The translations under genes were made by a program, and so were the position numbers. From NCBI GenBank assembly GCA_049975505.1, contig JBNGCY010000069.1:1-12210 (forward strand): a stretch of DNA of 12,210 nt, written 5' to 3'. This DNA comes from JAIVHC01 sp049975505 (GTDB taxonomy: Bacteria; Desulfobacterota; Desulfuromonadia; Desulfuromonadales; Desulfuromonadaceae). The notes below the pieces were generated by a model. The model had not been told where the DNA came from. It saw nothing but the letters and a program-made list of their open reading frames with translations, and did not search any database. This document shows positions 1 to 7,373 of this stretch, in pieces. Position 1 is the stretch's first letter. Every line of letters starts with the position of its first letter.

Positions 1-177
1 TACAGGATAACTACCTGATATGCAGACTTATTTTTTTGTGGGTGTTAAACTTGGGACAGCACACCCGGTCGCTACATATGTCATTTTATTACTCTTTTTC
101 ATAAGCAGCCTTCTGGTTAGTGGGGAATGAATCGGTTTGCTCTCTTAAAAGTAACTTCAATACCCGTTATCGGTCAT

Positions 178-278
178 GGCTTGTGGCACCCATGGAAAGG
201 GCGTCTGTCGCCACGGACGGCGACAGTCGAACGGCCATGGACGGCGCAAAGTGTCCCTTGGAATGGGTGTCACAAGCC
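178..278. repeat. Nested inverted repeat downstream of the porin
   Basis: The outer arms at 178-201 and 255-278 are inverted copies matching at about 20 of 24 positions. Inside them is a perfect 8-bp stem, CTGTCGCC at 205-212 with GGCGACAG at 219-226. The two segments around 211-222 and 234-246 also resemble each other (CCACGGACGGCG and CCATGGACGGCG). Transcripts through the 3' end of the porin could fold here. There is no T-run after the structure on the minus strand, so a classical terminator is not supported. A small palindromic mobile element is an alternative. The remaining sequence at 1-177 and 279-296 shows nothing I recognise. Confidence 0.6.
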
Positions 279-296
279 TTTGCGGATAAGACTTTG

Positions 297-1547
297 TTAA
301 AATTTATATTCCACCCGTGCAGTGAATATCTCAGTATCCACAACGGGATTGGCAAAGCCACCGCCCTCAGAATCATCCTGCATAAAATTGGCGTATTTGA
401 GCAGGACGCTGAGATGCTCACCGATAGAGCGCGCCAGCACCACATCAATCTCATCGCCGTACACGCCATCAAACGCGGCATCGTCCGCAGTATCGAAATA
501 GTGGTACACCAGGGTCAGCTTGCACCCCAGCGCTTTGGCTGAAGCCTGAGCATAGTAGTCCTGGAGACCGCCAGTCAGTCCTCCGCCGTTGGTGGCGAGG
601 AAGACATCCGCAAAACCGTTGAACTTGTGCGCGGTACTGAACAGGGTGTCAAAGGGGCGGTCATCCCCATCCTGACCGGAGATGTACGAATAGCCGAGGC
701 CTACGTCAAAGGGGGAGACCCGCGCACCGAGAAAGGCATTGAGCATATCCGCGTCATGGTTCTCGCCATCGGCAAAATCTCGCTGCAGGGTGTAATCCAC
801 ATAGTAGTGCAACAGCCCCGGTTTGCCTTCAAGGCGGATGCCGTAGGTGGCGCTGTCGCGCGCAGTGTCGGCGGTGCTTTCGGTATCGAGCAGATAGGCG
901 TACAGGGCGATACTGTGATCCTTAATCCCTGCATAGCGTGCATTGACCAGGTAGAAGTGATCCAGGTCTGCATGCTCAAGGTTTATGGTGTTGACCTGAT
1001 TCACATACCCGGCAAACAGGGTGAAATCCTTAAAACTTTTATTAGTCAGGGTGAAGGCATCAAAGGACTGCCCGTTCAGACGCCAACCGATATTCCCGAG
1101 CAGGCGCGCATCGTCGAGAATAATCTCCTGACGCCCGAGGCGCACCCGGGTTTCAGGCAGGGCGACATAGTCCGCATAGGCTTTATACAGACGATTGCCG
1201 TCCGGATCCGCAATCAGATCCCGATCTGTTTCGCCCCCTTCAGCATGACGGAACTCCTCCCACGCGTTGGTGAGGTTGTGGAACTGGGCATAGAGTTTCA
1301 CCCCGTGAAAAACCCCGGTCTCGTAGCCGATCCGGGTGCGAATGCTCAATTGCTTGCCCGGGCTGGTGCTGTCATCGCGGTTCTTGTATTCAAAACTGGT
1401 CAGAACCCCCACATCGGCGGAGCCCCCGGTAAGAGCAGCGTTAAAATCGTCAAGTACAGACGCCCCCGCCACGGAAGCACTCCCGATGAAAGCACTGCAT
1501 ATACTCAGCAGCAGCACCCGTTTACATACCTTGATCCAGCGTATCAT
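297..1547 (-). CDS. Outer-membrane porin, alginate-export-like beta-barrel
   Basis: A 416-residue protein. The start at 1547 is chosen because GGGAGGAA lies a few bases upstream; an in-frame ATG eight codons earlier lacks a ribosome site. Residues 1 to about 29 form a signal peptide: a basic start (MIRWIKVCKR), a hydrophobic core and a small-residue end (SVAGA). The rest has alternating aromatic/polar strands and ends in RVEYKF, the terminal-phenylalanine signal of outer-membrane barrels. The segment RVRLGRQEIILDDARLLGNIGW and the following FDAFTLTN resemble the alginate-export/Opr-like porin families. The natural substrate cannot be read from the sequence; alginate itself is not implied. The gene lies downstream of and in the same direction as a sigma-54 activator, and the gap carries a sigma-54-like promoter and a palindromic site, so activator-controlled expression is likely. 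Confidence 0.8.
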   Translation of the reverse strand: MIRWIKVCKRVLLLSICSAFIGSASVAGASVLDDFNAALTGGSADVGVLTSFEYKNRDDSTSPGKQLSIRTRIGYETGVFHGVKLYAQFHNLTNAWEEFRHAEGGETDRDLIADPDGNRLYKAYADYVALPETRVRLGRQEIILDDARLLGNIGWRLNGQSFDAFTLTNKSFKDFTLFAGYVNQVNTINLEHADLDHFYLVNARYAGIKDHSIALYAYLLDTESTADTARDSATYGIRLEGKPGLLHYYVDYTLQRDFADGENHDADMLNAFLGARVSPFDVGLGYSYISGQDGDDRPFDTLFSTAHKFNGFADVFLATNGGGLTGGLQDYYAQASAKALGCKLTLVYHYFDTADDAAFDGVYGDEIDVVLARSIGEHLSVLLKYANFMQDDSEGGGFANPVVDTEIFTARVEYKF

Positions 1548-1676
1548 TATTCCTCCCTCTCCTGTGTGCATCGAAACAGAACATGCTGTACTGCGCTCAC
1601 CCGTGCCCGGCCCCGCTGGATCCGAACGTTACGGGGCGGGCCGGCGGCGGTTTTGCGCCCTCGGCGGATGTGCTTT

Positions 1677-1693
1677 TACACAGAACGTGCCAA
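1677..1693 (-). promoter_or_regulatory. Candidate sigma-54 promoter of the porin
   Basis: On the minus strand, TTGGCACG (1693-1686) matches the -24 element exactly. It is followed after TTCT by GTGTA (1681-1677), a degenerate -12 element in which the usual GC is GT with correct 10-base spacing. Transcription would start near 1666, giving a leader of about 120 nt before the porin. The neighbouring sigma-54 activator gene supports the call; the weak -12 element lowers confidence. Confidence 0.5.
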
Positions 1694-1835
1694 ACGAGGC
1701 AGCAAGAGGGGTAAGTTCTTGTTTTACAGAGGTTTTTATTTCAGGGACGGGAAACCGTTACCAGGCGGAATTTCCAGAAAGAGAGGCGGGAGACAAAAAG
1801 GGTTACCATTCCACCACGAACAAACGACCCGCAGC

Positions 1836-1851
1836 GTTACCTCGGGGTAAC
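1836..1851. promoter_or_regulatory. Palindrome GTTACC-N4-GGTAAC, likely activator site
   Basis: A perfect 6-bp dyad around a 4-bp centre. It overlaps the last codons and stop of the sigma-54 activator gene and lies about 175 bp upstream of the inferred porin transcription start, a usual distance for an enhancer-like activator site. GTTACC half-sites occur nearby at 1757-1762 and 1802-1807. The same palindrome recurs upstream of the activator gene itself. Binding by this regulator is inferred. Confidence 0.5.
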
Positions 1852-3213
1852 GTCCGGGTCACCGAGATTATAGCGCTGGATTTTCTCCCACAGATTTTTG
1901 CGTGAGATTCCCAGATGTGCCGCGGCGGCGGATTTTTTATACGCGAACTGCTTAAGCACACGCGCAATGTATTCGCGCTCAAACGCGCTCATGGTCTCCT
2001 TGAGCGAGGTGCTGTGTTCAAAATCTGGCACGGGAGTCGCCGGCGGGGGAACCTGATCGAGCAGATCCGGGGGGAGGTCATCGGCGAGGATCAACTCACC
2101 ACTGCTAAGGGCAACCGCACGCTCGATCGCATGTTCCAGCTGGCGGATATTGCCGGGGAACGGACACGCCATCAGAATGCGCAGCGCCTCTTCCGACAGG
2201 GTACGCACCGGCTTACCCATACGTTCAGAAAATTTTTCCAGAAACATCTGCGCCAGGGGGACGACATCTTCGCGGCGCTCGCGCAGTGGCGGCACCTCGA
2301 GATGGATGACGTTGAGACGATAGAACAGATCTTCCCGGAAAGTGCCGGCGGCGACATCGTCGGAGAGGATGTGGTTGGTGGCGGCAACAATGCGCACATC
2401 CACCAGCGCCTCGTTACTCCCTCCCAGGGGCTGGACGGCGCGCTCCTGGATAACCCGCAGGAGTTTGGCCTGCGCCGCCAGCGGCAGATCGCCCACTTCG
2501 TCGAGAAACAGGGTGCCACCATGGGCGAGTTCGAACTTCCCCTTGCGATTTTGCGTGGCGCCGGTAAAGGCGCCCTTCACATACCCGAACAGCTCTGATT
2601 CGATGAGGTTTTCCGGAAGGGCAGCACAGTTAACTTTTACCAGGGGCGCGTTGCGGCACGGGCTGTGCTGATGGAGAAGATCCACCACGCATTCCTTACC
2701 GGTACCGTTTTCCCCGGTTATCAGTACCGTCGAATCAATGCCACCCAGGGAAACCGCCATATCGTGCAGGCGCTTGGCCGCTTCGCTGTGCACCACCAGG
2801 CATTTGACTTTGTCCTGATCCGCCGGGACCTTCAGGGACTGATTTTCCGCCTCCAGGCGTTTCTCTTCGGTAACATCGTGGCTTACCAGCAGGGTGCCGA
2901 GGTATTCTCCCTCCGGGGATTTTATCGCCGAATAAGAATTGGAAAAGTAGCGTCCCTGGGCCTGGATGATGCGGCTGCCGCTCGAAATACGCCCCTCTTT
3001 TAAGCTTTCAATCAATTGGCGCATGCGTTCGTGCATACGCGGCGGATGGATGCTGTAGATGGTTTTGCCGAGAATCCGCTCCGCCTTGACCCGGCGAATC
3101 CGCTCGGCTGCAGGGTTACAGATCCGGATCACATCCTCCGCGTCCAGAAACACCACCCCTTCCGCCATCTCCTCAACGATTGAGCGATATATCGACATAA
3201 AACCTGTTTCCAC
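1837..3213 (-). CDS. PAS-domain sigma-54-dependent transcriptional activator
   Basis: An enhancer-binding protein of about 458 residues in three parts. A PAS sensor (about 10-118) ends in the usual SHDVTEEKR linker. The AAA+ domain has Walker A GENGTGKE (167-174), the sigma-54 contact loop GAFTGA (214-219), Walker B LFLDE (235-239), the arginine-finger segment FREDLFYRL (292-300) and FPGNIRQLE (352-360). A Fis-type helix-turn-helix (about 418-448) closes the protein. There is no receiver domain, so the signal probably reaches the PAS domain directly; its ligand or cofactor is unknown. GTG at 3213 is preferred because GGGGAGG lies six bases upstream. GTG at 3231 and ATG at 3198 are in-frame alternatives with poorer spacing. 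It sits upstream of the porin on the same strand, and the shared palindromes make the porin the obvious target. Confidence 0.9.
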   Translation of the reverse strand: METGFMSIYRSIVEEMAEGVVFLDAEDVIRICNPAAERIRRVKAERILGKTIYSIHPPRMHERMRQLIESLKEGRISSGSRIIQAQGRYFSNSYSAIKSPEGEYLGTLLVSHDVTEEKRLEAENQSLKVPADQDKVKCLVVHSEAAKRLHDMAVSLGGIDSTVLITGENGTGKECVVDLLHQHSPCRNAPLVKVNCAALPENLIESELFGYVKGAFTGATQNRKGKFELAHGGTLFLDEVGDLPLAAQAKLLRVIQERAVQPLGGSNEALVDVRIVAATNHILSDDVAAGTFREDLFYRLNVIHLEVPPLRERREDVVPLAQMFLEKFSERMGKPVRTLSEEALRILMACPFPGNIRQLEHAIERAVALSSGELILADDLPPDLLDQVPPPATPVPDFEHSTSLKETMSAFEREYIARVLKQFAYKKSAAAAHLGISRKNLWEKIQRYNLGDPDVTPR

Positions 3214-3235
3214 GACAGTCCTCCCCGGCACATTA

Positions 3236-3265
3236 TTTATATTTCAGGCGTTACCCGAAGGTAAC
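3236..3265 (-). promoter_or_regulatory. Candidate self-regulated promoter of the sigma-54 activator
   Basis: On the minus strand a TATAAA (3241-3236) fits a -10 box. Seventeen bases upstream is TTACCT (3264-3259), a poor -35 box that lies inside the second copy of GTTACC-N4-GGTAAC (3250-3265). A regulator bound there would cover the promoter, which suggests negative autoregulation, as seen with several enhancer-binding proteins. The palindrome is certain; the promoter assignment is tentative. Confidence 0.4.
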
Positions 3266-3332
3266 ATGCCCGGAATAGACCCTCAAGCATATTCACCACC
3301 GGCGCCTGTTCGCGCTCTCCTCCACACAAACA

Positions 3333-3364
3333 AGCCCCTAATCCTGCTTTCGGGATGAGGGGCT
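3333..3364 (-). terminator. Hairpin between chemoreceptor and activator genes
   Basis: AGCCCCT pairs with AGGGGCT and, after one mismatch, ATCC pairs with GGAT, with an 8-base loop. On the minus strand it follows the chemoreceptor stop and is followed by TTGTTTGTG; on the plus strand ATATTTTT follows. It could end chemoreceptor transcription before the activator promoter, and may work in both directions. Confidence 0.6.
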
Positions 3365-3399
3365 GATATTTTTCAGAGCTTATCGGAGCGGTATGCTAT

Positions 3400-5454
3400 C
3401 TACTCCAGATACTTCTGCTCTGTGTGGTACTCAAGCTGCGCGGCCGCCGCATGCGTTTGGAGCTGAAAATGCCGCACCAGAGCGTTGAGGTTCGCGGCCT
3501 GGTTGCGCAGTTCTGCCGAAGCGGCGGCGGTCTGTTCGGCGCTGGCGGTATTCTGCTGGGTCACATCGTCGATCTGTCCCACGCCCACGGTGATCTGCTT
3601 GATCCCCTCGGCCTGCTCGGTACTTGCATGGGCGATTTCCGCCACGATATCCGAAGCTTTAACTACCCCGGAGACAATCTTCTCCAGAGATTCGCCGGTC
3701 ATATTTGCCATGCTCGAACCGGCCTCGGCTTTCTCCATCGCCCCCTGAATAAGGTCTGAAGTCTCGCGTGCCGCCTTCGCGCTGCGTGCCGCAAGGTTCC
3801 GCACCTCTTCAGCCACCACCGCAAAGCCCTTGCCGTGCTGACCCGCGCGCGCCGCCTCCACCGCGGCATTGAGGGCGAGAAGATTGGTCTGGAACGCGAT
3901 TTCGTCAATCACCTTGATGATTTTGGAGATATCGTCACTCGCCTTGACAATCTCTCCCATGGCGCCGTTGAGCTGTTCCATCTGGGTGTTGCCTGCTTCC
4001 GCATCGCGCTTCACCGCTTCGGTCAGCTGCTGGGCGGTGCGCGATGAATCGGCATTGTGTTCCGTCTGGCTCGAAAGCTGCTGCAGCGAGCTGTTGATCT
4101 CTTCAAGGGAACTCGCCTGCTGGGTTGCGCCCTGGCTAAGCGCCTGACTCGAATCCGCCACCTGGCCGGAGCCACTGTCAATCTGCTCGCTCGCATCCTG
4201 GATATCCTGAACAATGCTGCTCAGGTCATCCCCGAGCTTCTTCAGGGCATTGCGCAACACATCTTCGTCATCGCGTGGAATCACCTCTATGCGCAGATCA
4301 CCCTGAGCGAGTTTCCCCAGGGGCTCGACGATTTCCTCCTGCAGACTGTCGGCGAATTTATCCATTGTGCCAGCCAGAGAGCCGATCTCATCCTTGCGCT
4401 GCAGGTTCAAACGCCGCTGCAGATGTCCATCCGCGATCTCTTCGAGCATCTGCGCCGCATCTCCGAGAGGAACGGAGATGCTCCGCGCTATGCGCCACGC
4501 CACCACAGCCCCGAGGGCCGCACAGAACATGCACAGCCAGAACAGAACATTGTGCGCCACCGCACTGCCTTTGGTGGTCATATCCTGGAGCTTATCCACT
4601 GCATTGCCACATGCCTCTTCGGCCGCTTTTGCAGCCTGCGCCATTTGTGCCGCCTTATCCTGTTGCAGCTGCATTTGCGTAGCATGATCCTCAAAGCTTT
4701 CACGATAGCTTTCGATCTCGGCAAGGGTCTGTTGAATAACTTCTACAACCTCATCGTCGTCTATCCCGAAAGAAACATTTTGGATCTGCATACTCATGGC
4801 ATCGATGCTCGCAAGCACGCGCTCATAAAACTTCTCATCCAGTGAGATGATGTGCTCTTTCTCAAACTTGCGCGCATTCAGGAACATCAGGTTTGCCGTC
4901 TGCACCGCATCCAGATGGGACACCATGCTGGATATCGCCACCTCGTATTCGAACATACTTTCAAACGCATTCCGCGCTGCCAGGGTCTGATCCATGCGCT
5001 TGGAGAGAAGGTCCTTGAGCTCTTTTGTACGCGCAAAGGTGTTGTTGGAGATATCCTTCATGCTCTCCATCGCTGCGCTGCGCCTCTCACTCAGCTCCAC
5101 ATATTCATCAAAAGCGCGGCGGTATGCCTGGGCCTGCTTCGCCGTGGCATCGAGTTCCGCGTGCAGCTCTTTATCCAGATTCTGCTTTAGCGCAGCAAGG
5201 TCGGCATTGAGCTGATCGAGCAGGGCATAGAGATTATCCGTCTGGCGCTGCCTCACCTCCGGATTGTCCGTAGCGGCAAAGCGCAGCTGGGCTGCCAGCG
5301 CCTGCTCGAAGAGATTTTCCACCTTGAGAATGGCATCGGCGTTTCTGCCGTTCTCCTGCACCCGCTGCATATTGAAGTCACCCAGCCACCCCACAAACAG
5401 GGTCAATCCCAGGATAAACCCGAAAGACAGCATCAATTTCTTTCCGATACTCAT
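3400..5454 (-). CDS. Methyl-accepting chemotaxis protein with long helical sensor
   Basis: A 684-residue inner-membrane chemoreceptor. The start at 5454 follows AGGAGG by four bases; the upstream in-frame extension has no such support and no membrane segment. Order of parts: TM1 at about 8-24, an entirely helical periplasmic region at about 25-297, TM2 at about 300-320, HAMP at about 322-375, and a cytoplasmic coiled coil with the conserved hairpin tip EIAFQTNLLALNAAVEAARAG at 518-538, which contacts CheA and CheW. The sensor is about 275 residues, near the size of the helical bimodular (HBM) class rather than a single four-helix bundle; this class is inferred from length and helical character. 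The ligand is unknown. No NWETF-type CheR tether is seen at the C-terminus (ending EQKYLE). No chemotaxis kinase genes are nearby, so it must feed a pathway encoded elsewhere. Confidence 0.92.
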   Translation of the reverse strand: MSIGKKLMLSFGFILGLTLFVGWLGDFNMQRVQENGRNADAILKVENLFEQALAAQLRFAATDNPEVRQRQTDNLYALLDQLNADLAALKQNLDKELHAELDATAKQAQAYRRAFDEYVELSERRSAAMESMKDISNNTFARTKELKDLLSKRMDQTLAARNAFESMFEYEVAISSMVSHLDAVQTANLMFLNARKFEKEHIISLDEKFYERVLASIDAMSMQIQNVSFGIDDDEVVEVIQQTLAEIESYRESFEDHATQMQLQQDKAAQMAQAAKAAEEACGNAVDKLQDMTTKGSAVAHNVLFWLCMFCAALGAVVAWRIARSISVPLGDAAQMLEEIADGHLQRRLNLQRKDEIGSLAGTMDKFADSLQEEIVEPLGKLAQGDLRIEVIPRDDEDVLRNALKKLGDDLSSIVQDIQDASEQIDSGSGQVADSSQALSQGATQQASSLEEINSSLQQLSSQTEHNADSSRTAQQLTEAVKRDAEAGNTQMEQLNGAMGEIVKASDDISKIIKVIDEIAFQTNLLALNAAVEAARAGQHGKGFAVVAEEVRNLAARSAKAARETSDLIQGAMEKAEAGSSMANMTGESLEKIVSGVVKASDIVAEIAHASTEQAEGIKQITVGVGQIDDVTQQNTASAEQTAAASAELRNQAANLNALVRHFQLQTHAAAAQLEYHTEQKYLE

Positions 5455-5562
5455 GTTTCCTCCTGCTCTCATTAAACAAGTCCGCGCCTGACTGTTCTGT
5501 AAATCCGATATATTTGCACAATCCGCCGCGAAACACATCTGTTTTTCGGAGGTATTGTGGTT

Positions 5563-5590
5563 GTAGAGACGTTGCATGCAACGTCTCTAC
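5563..5590. repeat. Palindrome A, copy 1 (REP-like)
   Basis: A perfect 28-bp palindrome: GTAGAGACGTTGCA followed by its own reverse complement, so it starts GTAG and ends CTAC. It lies in the gap between the chemoreceptor and hepT. It is preceded by GTGGTT, as are copies 3 and 4. It is followed by GGTGCGATATC, as is copy 2. Confidence 0.9.
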
Positions 5591-5648
5591 GGGTGCGATA
5601 TCAAACGGCGTGCGATGATTGGTCCGATGGTGGTAAATGATACTTGCC

Positions 5649-5671
5649 CCTCCCCTTAGGTTAAGGGGAGG
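5649..5671. repeat. C/G-rich hairpin repeat
   Basis: CCTCCCCTTA and TAAGGGGAGG form a perfect 10-bp stem with a 3-base loop. No T-run follows on either strand, so it reads as a dispersed palindrome rather than a terminator for hepT. It is unrelated in sequence to the GTAG families. Confidence 0.6.
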
Positions 5672-5741
5672 CTGGGAGGGGTTACGCCTGGCAGGAACAT
5701 CTCGGCACATAAATTTTGCCAGATGCAGGCATACCCCGCCA

Positions 5742-6125
5742 TCATTCCTGACCAGAATCAATGTCTTCAATCATTCTATGGATCGTCTCCGCCATTGGCT
5801 CTACTTTATGCTGGCAGACCCAAAATATTTCTTCTGCATCAATATCGAAATAATGGTGCGAAATGATGTCACGCATCCCCTTTGCGCCTTTCCAGTCTAT
5901 TTCAGGGTAACGCGAAAACAGCTGCTTGTGCGTTATTTTGTCAATATTTTTAAGGCTTTCACCCGTAGCAATAAGGAGCATGCAGATTGAATCAAGCTTT
6001 TCCATTCCCTCAGGGGTATCAGTAAAATAAGCCACACTGTCCACCGGCTCAAAGCGTGCGAGGATTTTACGTAAAGCATTCTCTGTCTGTTGCAGAATGT
6101 GCAATAGCAATTCCCTATTGTACAT
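5742..6125 (-). CDS. hepT: HepT-like HEPN ribonuclease toxin
   Basis: A 127-residue all-helical HEPN protein of the DUF86/HepT family. The family's active-site motif RX4HXY is present as RDIISHHY (R85, H90, Y92); in studied systems the Tyr is the residue adenylylated by the MntA partner, which silences the RNase. It follows mntA with an 11-bp overlap, and the start lies inside mntA, indicating translational coupling. The length fits the family and nothing appears broken, so the module may be active. The target RNA is unknown. Confidence 0.85.
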   Translation of the reverse strand: MYNRELLLHILQQTENALRKILARFEPVDSVAYFTDTPEGMEKLDSICMLLIATGESLKNIDKITHKQLFSRYPEIDWKGAKGMRDIISHHYFDIDAEEIFWVCQHKVEPMAETIHRMIEDIDSGQE

Positions 6126-6408
6126 ACACTGCTTCTTTCTCGATATTATTCTTCAAAAACGGATTCATATGCTCACGCATACGTACTATGTCAACCGGAC
6201 AATTCAAGTCCTGCTGCAGGTCCTCTTTTATATGCACCACAATATATGGATCAGGTACTTTGATCTTCACCACAATATCCACATCACTACCGTCATGGGC
6301 CTGGCCACGGGCATAGGAGCCAAAGAATCCGAGTTTTTCGATTCCGTATTTATCCGCATTGCGGTGTTTATAGTCACGCAGTTTGCGTAACAGGGTTTCT
6401 CTGTTCAT
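6115..6408 (-). CDS. mntA: MntA-like nucleotidyltransferase antitoxin
   Basis: A 97-residue minimal nucleotidyltransferase. It carries the GSX10DXD signature (GSYARGQ...SDVDIV) and a third acidic residue in CPVDIV, the full catalytic set. In known MntA-HepT pairs this enzyme adenylylates HepT. The start MNRETLL at 6408 matches the usual family N-terminus; an in-frame ATG four codons upstream (6420) is possible, and neither has a strong ribosome site. The first codons and the region upstream are shared with an unrelated antitoxin gene at 8689-8913. Confidence 0.87.
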   Translation of the reverse strand: MNRETLLRKLRDYKHRNADKYGIEKLGFFGSYARGQAHDGSDVDIVVKIKVPDPYIVVHIKEDLQQDLNCPVDIVRMREHMNPFLKNNIEKEAVYVQ

Positions 6409-6415
6409 TGCAGCA

Positions 6416-6478
6416 CCCATTGGTTAATGGAATAGGATGATGGTTCTTTTGAGATTAGCACGAAATTAAATGTGCACA
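6416..6478. repeat. 63-bp upstream module, copy 1 (before mntA-hepT)
   Basis: This segment, starting CCCATTGGTTAAT, matches 8921-8983 at about 56 of 63 positions without gaps. Both copies lie at the same place, ending at the start region of an antitoxin gene. It probably carries the promoter and perhaps the operator of the operon, but I cannot identify convincing -35 and -10 boxes. Confidence 0.75.
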
Positions 6479-6545
6479 CAAAAATCAATCAAAGAATTCT
6501 TGAAAATATTCCGGAGATATACGTGATGCTTTCGCAAAAAATCAT

Positions 6546-6675
6546 AAGATGGCTAAGCAAAAATTTCGTCCTACAAGGCCTGGTGGGTTTTCAGGGGCGA
6601 AGGCATACATCTGGTATGTCGAGGTCCTGAAAAAACGCCGTAACGCCGTAGGGCGGACTTTTGCGACGCCATCAT
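6546..6675. repeat. Long imperfect palindrome fused to the 3' end of hicA
   Basis: The two halves, 6546-6610 and 6612-6675, are imperfect inverted copies: GATGGCTAAGCAAAA on the left corresponds to GATGGCGTCGCAAAA read inward from the right, then CCTAC, TTTTCAGG and CATAC match in order. The centre is a CATAC/GTATG stem near 6611. The size and symmetry suggest a non-autonomous palindromic element. Its right edge falls exactly where HicA stops resembling its family. Confidence 0.65.
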
Positions 6676-6870
6676 ACGTGCCTGCTTTAGGATGTGGTAA
6701 AGGGTTGAACGTTTAATGGGGCGATGTGCAGGCACGGTTAATTTCAGGGTCTCGTCACGTGTTTGCTTTTGCAGGCGAATATGACTGCCCCGTTGCCGAA
6801 ATACAACCCAGCCATCCCGGCGTAAGGCTGAAATCACCCTGTCAAACGAGAGGCTTGGAACTTTAGTCAT
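6571..6870 (-). CDS. hicA: HicA-like mRNA interferase toxin with altered C-terminus
   Basis: A 99-residue protein whose first 65 residues are a HicA double-stranded-RNA-binding fold with the catalytic histidine in RQRGSHIRLQK (H30). HicA toxins cut mRNA and are neutralised by HicB. The family is usually about 60-85 residues and ends soon after the helix seen here as LYHILKQAR. From residue 66, codon at 6675, the sequence is encoded by the palindromic repeat and supplies an arginine-rich, unrelated tail of 34 residues. The gene overlaps hicB by 4 bp (ATGA). Whether the tail is tolerated is unknown; the catalytic core is intact. Confidence 0.83.
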   Translation of the reverse strand: MTKVPSLSFDRVISALRRDGWVVFRQRGSHIRLQKQTRDETLKLTVPAHRPIKRSTLYHILKQARMMASQKSALRRYGVFSGPRHTRCMPSPLKTHQAL

Positions 6871-7070
6871 AGGGCAATTTCGGTCACTTCAGCACTTGAA
6901 CCAAAGGTAATATCGTCATCTACCGGCTCCAGGTACAGCTCAATGGCCTCTTTGATGTTATCCAGCGCCTCTGTGCGTGAATCCCCCTCACTGATGCAAC
7001 CCGGCAGAGCAGGCACGAATGCGGTATAGCCACCTTCTTCACTTGGCTCTAAAATTATTTGAAATTTCAT
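6867..7070 (-). CDS. hicB: HicB-like antitoxin
   Basis: A 67-residue protein with the HicB partial RNase-H-like fold: MKFQIILEPSEEGGYTAFVPALPGC, then SEGDSRTEALDNIKEAIELYL. It is the short form without an obvious C-terminal DNA-binding domain, so it may not repress its own promoter. GGGG lies eight bases before the start. The antitoxin precedes the toxin, and the 4-bp overlap with hicA couples their translation. Confidence 0.88.
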   Translation of the reverse strand: MKFQIILEPSEEGGYTAFVPALPGCISEGDSRTEALDNIKEAIELYLEPVDDDITFGSSAEVTEIAL

Positions 7071-7200
7071 GCACGAATCCCCTTTCCAATTTTAACGTTT
7101 CAAACAGCTTAGAAGAACCACGCCGAGCTCTGCTCAGGTCGAGATAATTCACTACATCTTCGCCTGCATCAAATTTACGTTCAAAATCCTTTGCTTTCAT
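7039..7200 (-). pseudogene. N-terminal fragment of a CopG/BrnA-type antitoxin
   Basis: A 53-codon frame with a good ribosome site (GGAGG nine bases before ATG). It begins MKAKDFERKFDAGEDV and continues NYLDLSRARR, the typical opening of the CopG/BrnA-type antitoxins that accompany BrnT-like toxins. After about residue 27 the family resemblance stops, and the frame runs through the upstream region and first codons of hicB. The ribbon-helix-helix part is absent, so it should not work as an antitoxin. The intact ribosome site means a small chimeric peptide could still be made, and its translation would run into the hicB start. Confidence 0.6.
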
Positions 7201-7282
7201 ATAGATCCGCCTCCATTAACCACCAATATATTATGGCATAGAGGCAATGGTTTGCAAGACTGATGCGGTCACCAGCCTGGAA

Positions 7283-7309
7283 TTGAGACGTTGCATGCAA
7301 CGTCTCTAC
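7283..7309. repeat. Palindrome A, copy 2
   Basis: GAGACGTTGCA and its reverse complement are intact (7285-7306) and the right end CTAC is kept. The left GTA of the starting GTAG is replaced (ATTGAGACG). It is followed by GGTGCGATATC as in copy 1, and by palindrome pair B 64 bp later. Confidence 0.85.
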
Positions 7310-7373
7310 AGGTGCGATATCGGTCGTCATCCTAGATATGGTCCGCGGCATACATTTAAATGAAAATAAGGAT

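Noticed and set aside
40..66. GGGTGT/ACACCC stem near the left edge as porin terminator
   Set aside because: On the minus strand it is followed by an A-run rather than a T-run, and it is over 200 bp past the stop.
627..1850. Long plus-strand frame (407 codons) opposite the porin
   Set aside because: It is the shadow of the porin on the other strand: no ribosome site, no recognisable domains, and the minus-strand frame has a signal peptide and a barrel C-terminus.
5649..5671. Hairpin as hepT terminator
   Set aside because: The stem is strong but no T-run follows on either strand, and the sequence reads as a dispersed repeat.
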